A stretch of 64,000 bases of DNA from Deinococcus puniceus (GTDB lineage: Bacteria > Deinococcota > Deinococci > Deinococcales > Deinococcaceae): positions 72,501 through 136,500 of the forward strand of contig NZ_CP011387.1 in NCBI RefSeq assembly GCF_001644565.1. Direction: 5' to 3'. This document shows, one piece after another, positions 33,917-45,970 of the stretch. The translations under genes and the position numbers were made by a program. The notes below the pieces were generated by a model. It had not been told where the DNA came from. It did no database searches and saw only the letters and a program-made list of their open reading frames with translations. How positions within the stretch are numbered: the stretch's first letter is position 1; every line of letters begins with the position of its first letter.

Positions 33917-34905
33917 TTGATGTGGCAATCGTGGGCGCTGGCCCGGTGGGACTCGCGGCGGCTATCGCCTGCAAACGGGCGGGCCTGAGTTACGTGGTGC
34001 TGGAGAAAGGCTGTGTGGTCAACGCCATTTTCGAATACCCCACCTATATGACGTTTTTTACCACTGCCCCCGAACTGGAAATCGGCAACCATCCGATGGT
34101 GACGGGTCATGACAAGCCGGATCGCCGCGACGCGCTGATGTATTACCGCCTCGTGACGCAGCGCGAAGAATTGAACGTGGAACAGTACACCACTGTGACC
34201 GAGATTCACGCGGCTCCGGCGGGCTTCACGCTGGAAATAGAGGCGCGGGACGGCACCCCCGGCGTGGTGGAAGCGCGGCGCGTGATCGTGGCCACAGGCT
34301 ACTACGACAATCCCCTGCACCTCGGCATTCCCGGCGAGGACGGCGACAACGTCTCGCACTACTACACCGAGGCGCACCCGTTTATGGGCCTGAACGTGAC
34401 CGTGATCGGGGCGGGCAACAGCGCCGCCGACGCCGCCCTTGACCTGTGGCGCGGTGGGGCCAAGGTGACGATGGTGGTGCGTGCGCCCGAACTCAAATCC
34501 ACCATCAAATACTGGGTGCGCCCTGATTTGGAAAACCGGATTAAAGAAGGCAGCATCGCCGCGCACTTCAATTCGCGGGTCACGGAAATCCTGCCCGACA
34601 TGGCGCGAATCGAGCGGGCCGACGGCAGCACCTTCGATCTACCCACGCACTTCACCTTTGCCCTGACCGGCTACCGCCCTGATCTCAGCTTCCTAGACGG
34701 TCTGAATTTGGCGCAGCAGCCGGACGAATGCTTGGTTCTCAGCGAGAGTTATGAAAGCAGCGTGCCGGGTCTGTTCGTGGTGGGCAGCGCGGGATTCGCG
34801 GGCAAGACCAATCAGGTCTTCATCGAAAATGGGCGGCATCACGCCATCGCAGCGGTAGCCGAAATCGGGCGGCAACTGGAACACTCGGCGCTGATAGGCC
34901 GCTGA
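33913..34905 (+). CDS. ypdA: YpdA-family bacillithiol disulfide reductase
   Basis: A 330-residue flavoprotein of the thioredoxin-reductase-like fold with two dinucleotide-binding motifs, [18 protein letters not shown] (7-24) and [22 protein letters not shown]. It lacks the CxxC pair of thioredoxin reductase, as YpdA does, and keeps the early cysteine in [14 protein letters not shown]. YpdA (Bdr) reduces bacillithiol disulfide with NADPH; Deinococcus makes bacillithiol. The C-terminal [18 protein letters not shown] is the family end. A small ORF overlaps its start by 4 nt. Confidence 0.88.
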   Translation: MIDVAIVGAGPVGLAAAIACKRAGLSYVVLEKGCVVNAIFEYPTYMTFFTTAPELEIGNHPMVTGHDKPDRRDALMYYRLVTQREELNVEQYTTVTEIHAAPAGFTLEIEARDGTPGVVEARRVIVATGYYDNPLHLGIPGEDGDNVSHYYTEAHPFMGLNVTVIGAGNSAADAALDLWRGGAKVTMVVRAPELKSTIKYWVRPDLENRIKEGSIAAHFNSRVTEILPDMARIERADGSTFDLPTHFTFALTGYRPDLSFLDGLNLAQQPDECLVLSESYESSVPGLFVVGSAGFAGKTNQVFIENGRHHAIAAVAEIGRQLEHSALIGR

Positions 34906-34968
34906 ACGGCTCCACGGCACCCCCATCAGTACGTTCACGAGCTTCACAATTCAGTCTGGGGCGCGTGA

Positions 34969-34974
34969 AATACT
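34969..34974 (+). promoter_or_regulatory. -10-like box before the VanW gene
   Basis: AATACT lies 7 nt before the ATG at 34982. It departs from TANNNT only at the first base, and no Shine-Dalgarno is present. Confidence 0.4.
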
Positions 34975-34981
34975 GCCGGAC

Positions 34982-36445
34982 ATGAAGGGTCAACTGAGGC
35001 GTGTGGGCAAGTGGACTGTGCTGGTCAGTGCAGTTTTGGGCGGGACACTGTTGGGCGGCGCGGGCGCGCAGACAGAAACGCCCCCCGCTGCCCCCGCGCC
35101 CATCGTGGTTCCGGTGTTGCCCTTGCCCCCGGTGCCCCCCACCGTCACACCTCCTGCGCCTGTACTGCCCGCCCCTGTGCCTCCACCGACACCGCCTGCA
35201 GAACCCATCCCGCCTGTAGAAGTTCCCCCGGAAGTCGTGCCACCCGCGCCGCCCCTAGAGCCGACGCCGGAGCCTGTGCCCACACCGCCCACTGAACCTG
35301 CTCCCCAGCCCGCCCCCACGCCGCCCGCACCCAGCGTGAAGGTCACGCCTCCCCGCACCGCGCCGCTTCTGATCACGGTGCGTGCCGAGTGGCCTGCGCT
35401 GGTGGACGGCAAAAAAACCACCTTGCCCTTCACCCGCACTCTCACCATTTCCAGTGCGCGGGTCAACGAATTGCGGGCACGTGGCGGCAGCATCAGCGCT
35501 TCATTAGAGGCCGATCTGAAGAAGTTTGTGGCCGAGTTGCCTTCCAAACCCGAAAATGCCCGTTTCGAGCAACTCTGGGACGGCTGGTCTATCGTGCAGC
35601 GCAACGGCTTGATCATCAACATGGACAAGACCCGCGCCAGTATCGAAGCCGTGCTGAAGAACCCCAAAGGCGTGCAGGCCAGCGTCATCGTGTCTGGGCA
35701 AGTGGCCCCGGAGCGCACCCTGAATTTCTTCGCCTCACGCGGCATCACGCAGCACCTCGGCACGGGCGAAACCAGTTATTACGGCAGCAGTCCGGCCCGC
35801 GTCACCAATATTCATGTGGCGGCGTCCCGTTTCAAAGACCGCTTGTTCGAGGGCAAGTCCTTTTCGTTTAATCAGGCTGTTGGGCCGATCAGTACTCAAA
35901 CGGGCTTTGTGACCGGGCTGGTCATCGCGGGTGAGCGCACTGTGGACGGCGTGGGCGGCGGCGTCTGTCAGGTCAGCACCACCGTCTTCCGTACCCTCTA
36001 CGGCGCGGGCCTGACGGCCACCCAGCGCCAAAACCACTCGTATCAGGTGCGCTACTACGATCCTTCGGGCCTCGATGCGGCGGTGTACCAGCCCACGCTT
36101 GACCTGAAATTTGCCAACGATACGGGCGGCGCACTGTGGTTCCAGACCGACTGGAACGACGAAGAGGCCCGCCTCAGCATCGCCGTGTTCGGTAAGGCCC
36201 GCGACTACACCGTAGAGGTGGGCACGCCCCGCACGCTCAATACCCGTGCCTCGCCCGCAGACCGCCTGATTTCGGACGCCAGTTTGCCTGCCGGACAGCG
36301 CAAGCAAGTCGAGTGGGCCGCTCCCGGAGCCACCATCGAAGTCACCCGTAAATTCGTGCGGAACGGGCAAGCCTTCAAGCAAGATATTTTGCGGAGCGTG
36401 TACCGCCCGTGGCCCAATATTTTCTTGGTCGGCACACGTCGCTAA
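34982..36445 (+). CDS. secreted VanW-family protein with proline-rich linker
   Basis: A 487-residue exported protein. A signal peptide (about 1-30, ending GGAGAQ) is followed by a Pro-rich, Thr/Val/Glu linker (33-125) likely to span the cell wall. A substrate-binding-like middle domain comes next, then the VanW domain with [36 protein letters not shown] and [20 protein letters not shown]. VanW proteins occur in wall-linked and vancomycin contexts, but the biochemical role is unknown. It is followed by a hairpin terminator. Confidence 0.88.
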   Translation: MKGQLRRVGKWTVLVSAVLGGTLLGGAGAQTETPPAAPAPIVVPVLPLPPVPPTVTPPAPVLPAPVPPPTPPAEPIPPVEVPPEVVPPAPPLEPTPEPVPTPPTEPAPQPAPTPPAPSVKVTPPRTAPLLITVRAEWPALVDGKKTTLPFTRTLTISSARVNELRARGGSISASLEADLKKFVAELPSKPENARFEQLWDGWSIVQRNGLIINMDKTRASIEAVLKNPKGVQASVIVSGQVAPERTLNFFASRGITQHLGTGETSYYGSSPARVTNIHVAASRFKDRLFEGKSFSFNQAVGPISTQTGFVTGLVIAGERTVDGVGGGVCQVSTTVFRTLYGAGLTATQRQNHSYQVRYYDPSGLDAAVYQPTLDLKFANDTGGALWFQTDWNDEEARLSIAVFGKARDYTVEVGTPRTLNTRASPADRLISDASLPAGQRKQVEWAAPGATIEVTRKFVRNGQAFKQDILRSVYRPWPNIFLVGTRR

Positions 36446-36460
36446 AGTCGGACTAGGGAA

Positions 36461-36496
36461 GGGAGAGGCTTTGGCGGCCTCTCCCCCACTGCTTTT
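36461..36496 (+). terminator. terminator after the VanW gene
   Basis: GGGAGAGGC pairs with GCCTCTCCC (36477-36485) across a 7-nt loop, followed after a few bases by TTTTCTT. It lies 15 nt after the stop codon. Confidence 0.6.
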
Positions 36497-36497
36497 C

Positions 36498-36526
36498 TTA
36501 GACCCTTTTACCCTAGACCCTTAGAC
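36498..36526. repeat. AGACCCTTAGAC-type intergenic repeat
   Basis: TTAGACCCTTTTACCCTAGA and CCCTTAGAC abut the parB stop codon at 36527. Confidence 0.55.
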
Positions 36527-38117
<1,591 letters not shown>

Positions 38118-38199
38118 TGAGGGTCCTTGAGAACGAGCATTGCCAGTGAAGATACCGTCAATTGGGTGTCAAGCGGTGTTGCCGTGATTTTTCGGCTGC

Positions 38200-38937
38200 T
38201 CACGTATTGCCATTCCAGAACAGGGGTTGATGGTTGGGCACACCCGGTTTCCGGGGATATTTGGCAGGAGTGGGCTTGAGCTTTTCGATCACGATCAGCG
38301 TGCGGGCGTCGCCCAAGATGGGCAGCGTAAAGGGATCAACGACTTGTACCTTGCCGCCCACTTCGCCCGATGCACGGCGGCCCGCGTTGAGTTCTTCACT
38401 GCTGATCGGGCCTTTCTGGGCCACCAGCAGGCCGTTTTCTTTAAGGAGGGGCAAAGCCAATTCCGCCAAAATGGGCAAGGCGGCCACTGCACGCACCACC
38501 ACGCGGTCATAGTGTTGGCGGTGTTCGGGGTCTTGGCCCAGTTCCTCAGCGCGGCCCACCAGCGGATTTACATTGGTCAGACCCAGTGCAGCGGCGGTAG
38601 CCCGCACGAACTCGATCTTTTTGCGGGTGGAATCCACCGGAACCAACTGCAATTCCGGCTGCACGATTGCCAGTGGCAAGGCTGGAAATCCTGCGCCTGT
38701 CCCCAAATCAATGACGCGCTGAACGCCGTGCAGATAGCCGCCTTGCAAGCACGTCAGTGAATCCACGAAGTGTTTGAGGATGATGTCGGGTTCTTCCTTG
38801 AGGGCGGTGAGGTTGGTACGGGCCGAGCCTTCCAGCAGCAGCCTCAGCAATTCGGCAAAGGCGGGCAAGTGCGGCGTGAGGTCTATACCCAGCGCGTCGC
38901 CGCCCCGCAGCAGGAGGTCTTGGCCTTCGGGCGTCAT
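38200..38937 (-). CDS. rsmG: 16S rRNA (guanine527-N7)-methyltransferase RsmG
   Basis: Methylates G527 in 16S rRNA with SAM; loss gives streptomycin resistance in many bacteria. The 245-residue protein has the SAM motif [22 protein letters not shown] and the SVGVGT-like pattern [26 protein letters not shown]. Its start overlaps the stop of the upstream LAGLIDADG-like gene (ATGA), so translation is coupled. parA follows after 82 bp. It was formerly known as gidB. Confidence 0.93.
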   Translation of the reverse strand: MTPEGQDLLLRGGDALGIDLTPHLPAFAELLRLLLEGSARTNLTALKEEPDIILKHFVDSLTCLQGGYLHGVQRVIDLGTGAGFPALPLAIVQPELQLVPVDSTRKKIEFVRATAAALGLTNVNPLVGRAEELGQDPEHRQHYDRVVVRAVAALPILAELALPLLKENGLLVAQKGPISSEELNAGRRASGEVGGKVQVVDPFTLPILGDARTLIVIEKLKPTPAKYPRKPGVPNHQPLFWNGNT

Positions 38938-39335
38938 GCGGTGTCCTGCGTTTCTCTTGATTGGGTTTCCAATGGTGTCGTGTTCATCAGGCCGTACCTC
39001 GTTTTCATATCTGTGTAGCGTTCAAATACATGGTCATCCAATTCGGCCATTGGCAGCGCGTCCAGCAGCGGCACCAGCTGTTCGCGCAGCACTTTGCCCC
39101 GCGCCATCCACTGGTAATACTGGCGTCCGCCGTGATCGTAGGGGCCGTACAGCCGCGAGCCGGGGCAGATTCGCAGCATGGCTTCAAACAGTTTGCGGTG
39201 GCGGGTGTGCATTCTCAGCGTGATGTGGGGCTGCTTGCCGTCGCCGCCGAAATGTCCTTCACCGATTAGGATGCCCAGCAGTAAGCCCTGATCGAAGGGC
39301 GTGGTAGGAGCGGAAGGTTCGGGGGGCTTATTCAT
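38934..39335 (-). CDS. LAGLIDADG-like endonuclease-fold protein in the partition cluster
   Basis: A 133-residue protein with the pattern [51 protein letters not shown]. This follows a single-motif LAGLIDADG homing-endonuclease domain, with the acidic residue in IGEGHF at the metal-binding position. It is a free-standing gene, not an intein or intron product: its stop overlaps the rsmG start by 4 nt. The start codon is immediately preceded by one parS-like repeat, so no normal ribosome-binding site is possible except GGTGAAAC. It may be domesticated, with a DNA-binding role at the partition locus; that is inference. Confidence 0.7.
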   Translation of the reverse strand: MNKPPEPSAPTTPFDQGLLLGILIGEGHFGGDGKQPHITLRMHTRHRKLFEAMLRICPGSRLYGPYDHGGRQYYQWMARGKVLREQLVPLLDALPMAELDDHVFERYTDMKTRYGLMNTTPLETQSRETQDTA

Positions 39336-39362
39336 GTTTCACCGTCAAGTTTCCCGTGAAAC
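39335..39362. repeat. parS-like site, copy 1
   Basis: One of two identical 28-bp repeats. It contains GTTTCCCGTGAAAC (39349-39362), which differs by one base from the core of the canonical parS site, plus an upstream GTTTCAC half-site. It overlaps the start codon of the LAGLIDADG-like gene by one base. Confidence 0.75.
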
Positions 39363-39401
39363 GTGACTCAGGTCAAGCACCATCTATTCGCCATCCAAGT
39401 T

Positions 39402-39429
39402 TGTTTCACCGTCAAGTTTCCCGTGAAAC
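39402..39429. repeat. parS-like site, copy 2
   Basis: Second exact copy of the 28-bp repeat, 67 bp from the first, with GTTTCCCGTGAAAC at 39416-39429. It lies 4 nt after the mnmG stop codon. Confidence 0.75.
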
Positions 39430-39433
39430 ATTC

Positions 39434-41239
<1,806 letters not shown>

Positions 41240-41323
41240 CTCAGCAAAGAGTGTAGTGGGCAGGGGAGAGGATTGCGCGGCGCTGGATCACGGTCTGTCA
41301 CAGTAGCTCAACGCCCCGGAGAT

Positions 41324-41329
41324 TAAGAT
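41324..41329 (+). promoter_or_regulatory. -10 box of the leaderless aminotransferase gene
   Basis: TAAGAT lies 6 nt before the ATG at 41336, with no Shine-Dalgarno. Confidence 0.55.
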
Positions 41330-41335
41330 AGCTTC

Positions 41336-42937
41336 ATGGACTTTGCCACGCTGCGTGCTGACCTGATCGGAACGGACACCCTGATTCGCACCCCGTTCGG
41401 GCCTCGCCGCGTGACCTATGCCGACTATGTGGCGTCTGGGCGGGCGCTGCGGAGCATAGAAGAGCGGGTGCAGACGCTGGCGCTGCCGCTGTATGCCAAC
41501 ACCCACACCGAGGACAGCGCGACGGGAGCGCAGACCACGCATTTGGCGCACCAGGCCGCCGAATACGTGAAAGGGCAACTGGGCGGCGACGCGACGTGCA
41601 AGCTGGTGTACTGCGGTTCGGGGAGTACAGCGGCGGTGCGGCGGTTACAGGACATTCTGGGCCTCAGCGTGCCAGAAGCCCACCGCGCCGCCATCCTGAA
41701 CACCATGCCCGCCCACGAGCGCCCGGTGGTGTTCGTCGGCCCCTATGAGCATCACAGCAACGAGGTCAGTTGGCGCGAAACCTTGGCCGAAGTGGTAGAA
41801 GTGCCGTTGTGCGAGCGCGGCAATCTTGATCTGGATGCGTTGGTGACGCTGCTCAAGGCCCCCGAATTCGTGCGGCGGCCCAAGATCGGTTCGTTCAGCG
41901 CCGCCAGCAACGTCACGGGCCTGCTGACCGATACGCGCACGGTGGCCCGCATCCTGCACGCGAACGGCGCATTTGCCTGCTTCGACTTTGCCGCCAGTGG
42001 CCCTTATGTCCAGATCGATATGAAGCCGGGCAAGGCAGACGGGTATGACGCGGTGTTCCTCAGCCCCCATAAATTTGTGGGTGGCCCTGGCACGCCCGGT
42101 TTGCTGTGCTTTCAGGAGCATTTGTACCGCCTGACCGTGCCCAGTACGGCGGGCGGCGGCACAGTGCGCTACGTGAGCCGCACCAAGCACGCCTACATCG
42201 ACGACATTGAGGCCCGTGAGGATGCCGGAACACCCGCCATCCTGGGTAAAATCCGCACCGCACTGGCCTTCAAGGTCAAGGAGGAATTGGGCGTAAAGGC
42301 GCTCACCTCACGCGAACACGAGTTGTTTGCACGTTCCATGGCCCGCCTGACCCCCAACAAGCGCGTGCATCTGCTGGGCAATCCCGATTCGCCCCGCTTG
42401 GCCTTCCTGTCGTTCCTGATCCGCACCGAGTCGGGCGCGTTCCTGCATCCCCGCTTCGTGGTGCGCCTGCTGAACGATCTGTTCGGCATTCAGGCGCGGG
42501 GTGGCTGTGCCTGTGCGGGGCCATACGGCCATGTGCTGCTGGGCATAGACGAGGAACGCAGCGAACGCTACCTGAACTGTGTGTTGGGCGAGATGGACGG
42601 CCTGAAACCCGGCTGGACGCGCCTGAACCTCGCGCCTTGGGCCACCGACGCCGAGGTGGACTTTTTGCTGGACGCCATCGAATTCGTAGCTGCATACGGC
42701 GAACGCTTTTTGCCGCTGTACCACTTCGATTGGGGTTCGGGCGCATGGACTCATGACGCCGACACCGCCCCGCTGGACTTGTTTGGGGAAGCCCGCCCAG
42801 AGCGCAGTGGGGGAGACGTGCCCTACGCCGAGTATTTGGCTGAAGCTGCGGCACGGGTAGCCGCCCTCGCGCCCGATTTGGAGCAGCGGACTATTCCGGC
42901 GCATATTCCGGCAGACTTGGTGTTTTTCGCGTATTGA
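41336..42937 (+). CDS. aminotransferase class V-fold PLP protein (SufS/CsdA-like)
   Basis: A 533-residue PLP enzyme longer than typical cysteine desulfurases. The cofactor lysine lies in LSPHKFVGGPGTPG (Lys246), with GPYEHHSNEVSW and FDFAASGPYVQIDM as the PLP-ring and phosphate contacts. A cysteine-rich GGCACAGPYGH near 385 recalls the desulfurase active-site loop. The long C-terminal part (about 410-533) is not part of the standard fold. Substrate and pathway are uncertain. It is divergent from mnmG; both need IscS-type sulfur chemistry elsewhere, but no link is proven. Confidence 0.82.
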   Translation: MDFATLRADLIGTDTLIRTPFGPRRVTYADYVASGRALRSIEERVQTLALPLYANTHTEDSATGAQTTHLAHQAAEYVKGQLGGDATCKLVYCGSGSTAAVRRLQDILGLSVPEAHRAAILNTMPAHERPVVFVGPYEHHSNEVSWRETLAEVVEVPLCERGNLDLDALVTLLKAPEFVRRPKIGSFSAASNVTGLLTDTRTVARILHANGAFACFDFAASGPYVQIDMKPGKADGYDAVFLSPHKFVGGPGTPGLLCFQEHLYRLTVPSTAGGGTVRYVSRTKHAYIDDIEAREDAGTPAILGKIRTALAFKVKEELGVKALTSREHELFARSMARLTPNKRVHLLGNPDSPRLAFLSFLIRTESGAFLHPRFVVRLLNDLFGIQARGGCACAGPYGHVLLGIDEERSERYLNCVLGEMDGLKPGWTRLNLAPWATDAEVDFLLDAIEFVAAYGERFLPLYHFDWGSGAWTHDADTAPLDLFGEARPERSGGDVPYAEYLAEAAARVAALAPDLEQRTIPAHIPADLVFFAY

Positions 42938-43465
42938 GCGGAGCTTGTGGGGACGAGCAGGAGAAAAGTCCAAGTCAATCGCTTCGCTCACTCACCCCCT
43001 CCCAACCTCCCCCTCAAGGGTGAGGAGCAAAACGAGGCTTTTGCCCTTGTGTGTTGCCCTCTCCACCTGTGGGAGAGGGGGCCACCAGTAACCGCCCCAC
43101 CCAACCCGTCCAGCACTCCCAGACACCCCCAACTCCCCACCACCGCACGGCCAGAGCTTCAGCCAGTGCGCCCTAACCCGTGCATTCTCACCGATGCGCA
43201 GCAGAGCGAACTGGAAGCAATCTGCCCAGTTCAGTCTGACCTGCTATGTAACCCAACCCCCACCCAGCCGCCACTTTCCCCCAAATGGAACGCGGCGGGC
43301 CGAATCCGTATAAGATACCTAACGAGCGTTTGCTAGACAGATTTCCAAAGCAGAAGGAGGCCAGAGCTAGAGCTATCGCCCGCGCCTTTTGCCGCCTGCT
43401 GCATCCCAACCCCATTCCGCCAGCACTTTTCCGTATTTCCCATCCGCATTCGAGGAGGCCCGGTC
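42938..43465. other. 528-nt intergenic region with REP-like hairpins
   Basis: No credible ORF. Between about 43000 and 43085 there are REP-like words: CCCTCTCC - 6 nt - GGGAGAGGG is a clear hairpin (43057-43079), preceded by CCTCCCCCTCAAGGGTGAGG. The promoter of the E1alpha gene must lie nearer 43400; its Shine-Dalgarno GAGGAGG is just before 43466. Confidence 0.45.
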
Positions 43466-44620
43466 ATGATGACCGCTTCACCATCCAGCCCCACCACCCT
43501 GCCCCTAGCCAGCCCCATCGAACCCTTTTCGCCCGAGCCGCTGCGCTGGGTGGCCGAAGATGGCCGTCCTGTGCGCGACTTGCCCGCCCGCTACACGCCT
43601 GAACTCTTGCGAGAGTTGCACCGTGAGATGGTGCGTGCCCGCGAGTTTGACCGCAAATTGGTGACATTGCTGCGGCAAGGGCGAACCACCTTTTATGCCC
43701 AGTCCAGCGGCATGGAAGCCACGCAAGTCGGGCTGGCCCGCTCTATCCGCGTGGGCCACGATTGGGTCTGGCCCTATTACCGCGATCATACGTTGGGCTT
43801 GGCTATGGGCGTGCCCATGATCGACCTGATCAGCCAGTGCCTCGGCACCAATTCCGACCTGTGCAAAGGCCGCCAGATGCCGCACCACTTCGGCAGTGCC
43901 AGCAAAAATTTCGTGTCCATCAGCTCCAGCATCGCTTCTCAGGTGCCCCCCGCTGCGGGCAACGCGATGGCCCAGAAGTACCTCGGCACCGATGAAATTA
44001 CCCTCTGCACCTTTGGCGACGGCGCAACCAGCGAGGGCGACTGGCACGCGGGCCTGAACATGGCGGGCGCGGCCAAAGCTCCGGCGTTGTTCGTGTGCGA
44101 GAACAACCAGTGGGCCATCAGCACCAATTTGGCCGCCCAGACCGCCAGCCCGAACATTCACATCAAGGCCAAGGCCTACGGGATGCCGGGGTTTTATGTC
44201 GACGGGAACGACATCGTGGCCGTCATGGAAGTCTGCGGCTACGCTGCCGAGTGGGTGCGTGCAGGCAACGGCCCCGCGCTGGTGGAGTGCCTGACCTACC
44301 GCGTGGGTTCTCACAGCAATGCTGATGCCGACGCCGAAAAGAACTACCGCACCCGCGACGAAGTGAATTCTTGGTTGGCCCGCGACCCGATTGCCCGCGT
44401 AGAAGGACTGCTGGCGCACTTGGGCCACCCGGTCGATGCCGAAGAACGCGCTGACCTGATTTCGGCGGTTCACCGGGCCGTGGACGCCGATGTACTGAAG
44501 GCCGAAGCCACCGGGCAACCCGACTGGCGCATCATGTTCGAGGACGTGTACGCCGACACGCCGCCCCATCTGCGCGAGCAGGCCGCCTTCGTGCGGGCCG
44601 AGATGGAGGGCCAAAAATGA
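43466..44620 (+). CDS. 2-oxoacid dehydrogenase E1 alpha subunit (branched-chain type)
   Basis: Thiamine-diphosphate subunit of a 2-oxoacid dehydrogenase complex. The 384-residue protein has the E1alpha pattern [19 protein letters not shown], the TPP-binding [18 protein letters not shown]...[11 protein letters not shown], and [18 protein letters not shown], the phosphorylation-loop region. The N-terminal extension and these motifs fit the branched-chain (2-oxoisovalerate) type better than pyruvate, but the substrate is inferred. Its ATGA stop overlaps the E1beta start. GAGGAGG precedes the start. Confidence 0.88.
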   Translation: MMTASPSSPTTLPLASPIEPFSPEPLRWVAEDGRPVRDLPARYTPELLRELHREMVRAREFDRKLVTLLRQGRTTFYAQSSGMEATQVGLARSIRVGHDWVWPYYRDHTLGLAMGVPMIDLISQCLGTNSDLCKGRQMPHHFGSASKNFVSISSSIASQVPPAAGNAMAQKYLGTDEITLCTFGDGATSEGDWHAGLNMAGAAKAPALFVCENNQWAISTNLAAQTASPNIHIKAKAYGMPGFYVDGNDIVAVMEVCGYAAEWVRAGNGPALVECLTYRVGSHSNADADAEKNYRTRDEVNSWLARDPIARVEGLLAHLGHPVDAEERADLISAVHRAVDADVLKAEATGQPDWRIMFEDVYADTPPHLREQAAFVRAEMEGQK

Positions 44621-45630
44621 CGGCTACCCAAGAGCGACCAACTGGGGCGGGGGAGACCCGCATCCTCACCCTTATTCAGGCCGTGACCGAAGCCATGCGC
44701 GAAGAATTGGCCCGTGACGAGCGCGTGGTGGTGTTCGGAGAAGATGTGGGCGCACGCGGCGGTGTGTTCCTCGCCACTGCCGGGTTGCAAGCCGAATTTG
44801 GCCCGCGCCGGGTGTTCGATACGCCCCTGTCGGAAGCCAGCGTGGTGGGCGCGGCAGTGGGCATGGCTGTGCGTGGCCTGCGTCCGATTGCCGAAATTCA
44901 GTTTGCCGACTACATGGGGCCGGGCTTCGACCAGATCATCAGTCAGGCGGCCAAAATCCGCTACCGTAGCGGCGGACAATTTACCGCGCCCATGATTATT
45001 CGCACGCCCAGCGGCGGCGGCGTGAAGGGCGGGCACCATCACAGCCAGAGTCCCGAAAGCTACTTCACGCACACGCCGGGGCTGAAAGTGGTGATGCCCA
45101 GCACGCCCTACGACGCCAAAGGCCTGCTGAAAGCCGCCATTCGTGGGGAAGACCCGGTGATTTATTTTGAACCCAAGCGCCTGTACCGCGCGGCCAAAGG
45201 GGAAGTGCCCAGCCACGACTACACCGTCAAAATTGGCGAGGGTGCCATTCGGCGGGAAGGCACCGATCTGACGCTGGTGGGCTACGGCGGCGTGATGCCC
45301 GACGCGGAACGGGCCGCCGCCGCGTTGGCCGCAGAGGGCGTGAGCGTGGAAGTCATCGATCTGCGGAGCCTAGTGCCTTGGGATAGGGAACTCGTCCTCA
45401 GCAGCGTGCAAAAAACGGGCCGCGCCGTGCTGGTCAGCGAGGCCCCGCGCATCAGTAACTTTATGGGCGAGGTGGCCTACGTCATTCAGGAGCAGGCCTT
45501 CGACTCGCTCTTGGCTCCGGTGGGCCAAGTCGCGGGTTTCGATACGCCTTATCCCTACGTGCAGGACAAGGTGTATCTGCCGGGGCCAAACCGCATCACG
45601 GCGGCCTGCGTGAAGGCGCTGAACTATTAG
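44617..45630 (+). CDS. 2-oxoacid dehydrogenase E1 beta subunit
   Basis: Partner of the E1alpha subunit, together forming the alpha2beta2 decarboxylase. The 337-residue protein has the transketolase-like pyrimidine-binding region [15 protein letters not shown] and [39 protein letters not shown], a [20 protein letters not shown] loop, and a C-terminal transketolase domain ([13 protein letters not shown]). The start overlaps E1alpha by 4 nt. E2 follows after a small gene; no lipoamide dehydrogenase (E3) is present here. Confidence 0.9.
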   Translation: MTATQERPTGAGETRILTLIQAVTEAMREELARDERVVVFGEDVGARGGVFLATAGLQAEFGPRRVFDTPLSEASVVGAAVGMAVRGLRPIAEIQFADYMGPGFDQIISQAAKIRYRSGGQFTAPMIIRTPSGGGVKGGHHHSQSPESYFTHTPGLKVVMPSTPYDAKGLLKAAIRGEDPVIYFEPKRLYRAAKGEVPSHDYTVKIGEGAIRREGTDLTLVGYGGVMPDAERAAAALAAEGVSVEVIDLRSLVPWDRELVLSSVQKTGRAVLVSEAPRISNFMGEVAYVIQEQAFDSLLAPVGQVAGFDTPYPYVQDKVYLPGPNRITAACVKALNY

Positions 45631-45649
45631 GCTTTGGATTATTAGTCTT

Positions 45650-45655
45650 TATGCT
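45650..45655 (+). promoter_or_regulatory. -10 box deciding the start of a small membrane gene
   Basis: TATGCT lies 7 nt before the ATG at 45663. It starts a leaderless transcript inside the 2-oxoacid dehydrogenase cluster. Confidence 0.55.
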
Positions 45656-45662
45656 GGGGGCC

Positions 45663-45896
45663 ATGAATCCCAACTTTCTGCGTCCCTTCCTCGGCACCAT
45701 CGGCCTGCTGATCGGCTTTGGCCTGTATTCGCAGGCAGGCCGACTCCCCGAACCGTGGCAAAGCCTGTGCATCGGCGCGATGTTCGTGCTGCTCGGCGTG
45801 GCGGCGTGGGTGTACGCGGCGGGCGAACGGTGGATTCAGGTCTTGGGCGTGATCCTGATGGGGTACGGCCTGCTTCGGGCCTTCCTTCTCAGATAA
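45663..45896 (+). CDS. small integral membrane protein between E1beta and E2
   Basis: A 77-residue protein starting MNPNFLRPFLGTIGLLIGFG, almost wholly hydrophobic with three short membrane segments. I do not recognise the family. Its own TATGCT box makes it an independent leaderless unit, although it sits within the E1-E2 cluster. The start at 45663 is preferred over 45651 because of the -10 spacing. A link to the complex is not implied. Confidence 0.7.
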   Translation: MNPNFLRPFLGTIGLLIGFGLYSQAGRLPEPWQSLCIGAMFVLLGVAAWVYAAGERWIQVLGVILMGYGLLRAFLLR

Positions 45897-45970
45897 ACGT
45901 CCTGTGCTGAACACAATTTATCTGGGGCTGGGTCTGTTCCCACAGCCTCCCCCCACAACCGAGGTTCCTT

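Noticed and set aside
42938..43465. CRISPR or small-RNA array in the long gap
   Set aside because: The repeats are short, unequal and unspaced; they look like REP-type hairpins.
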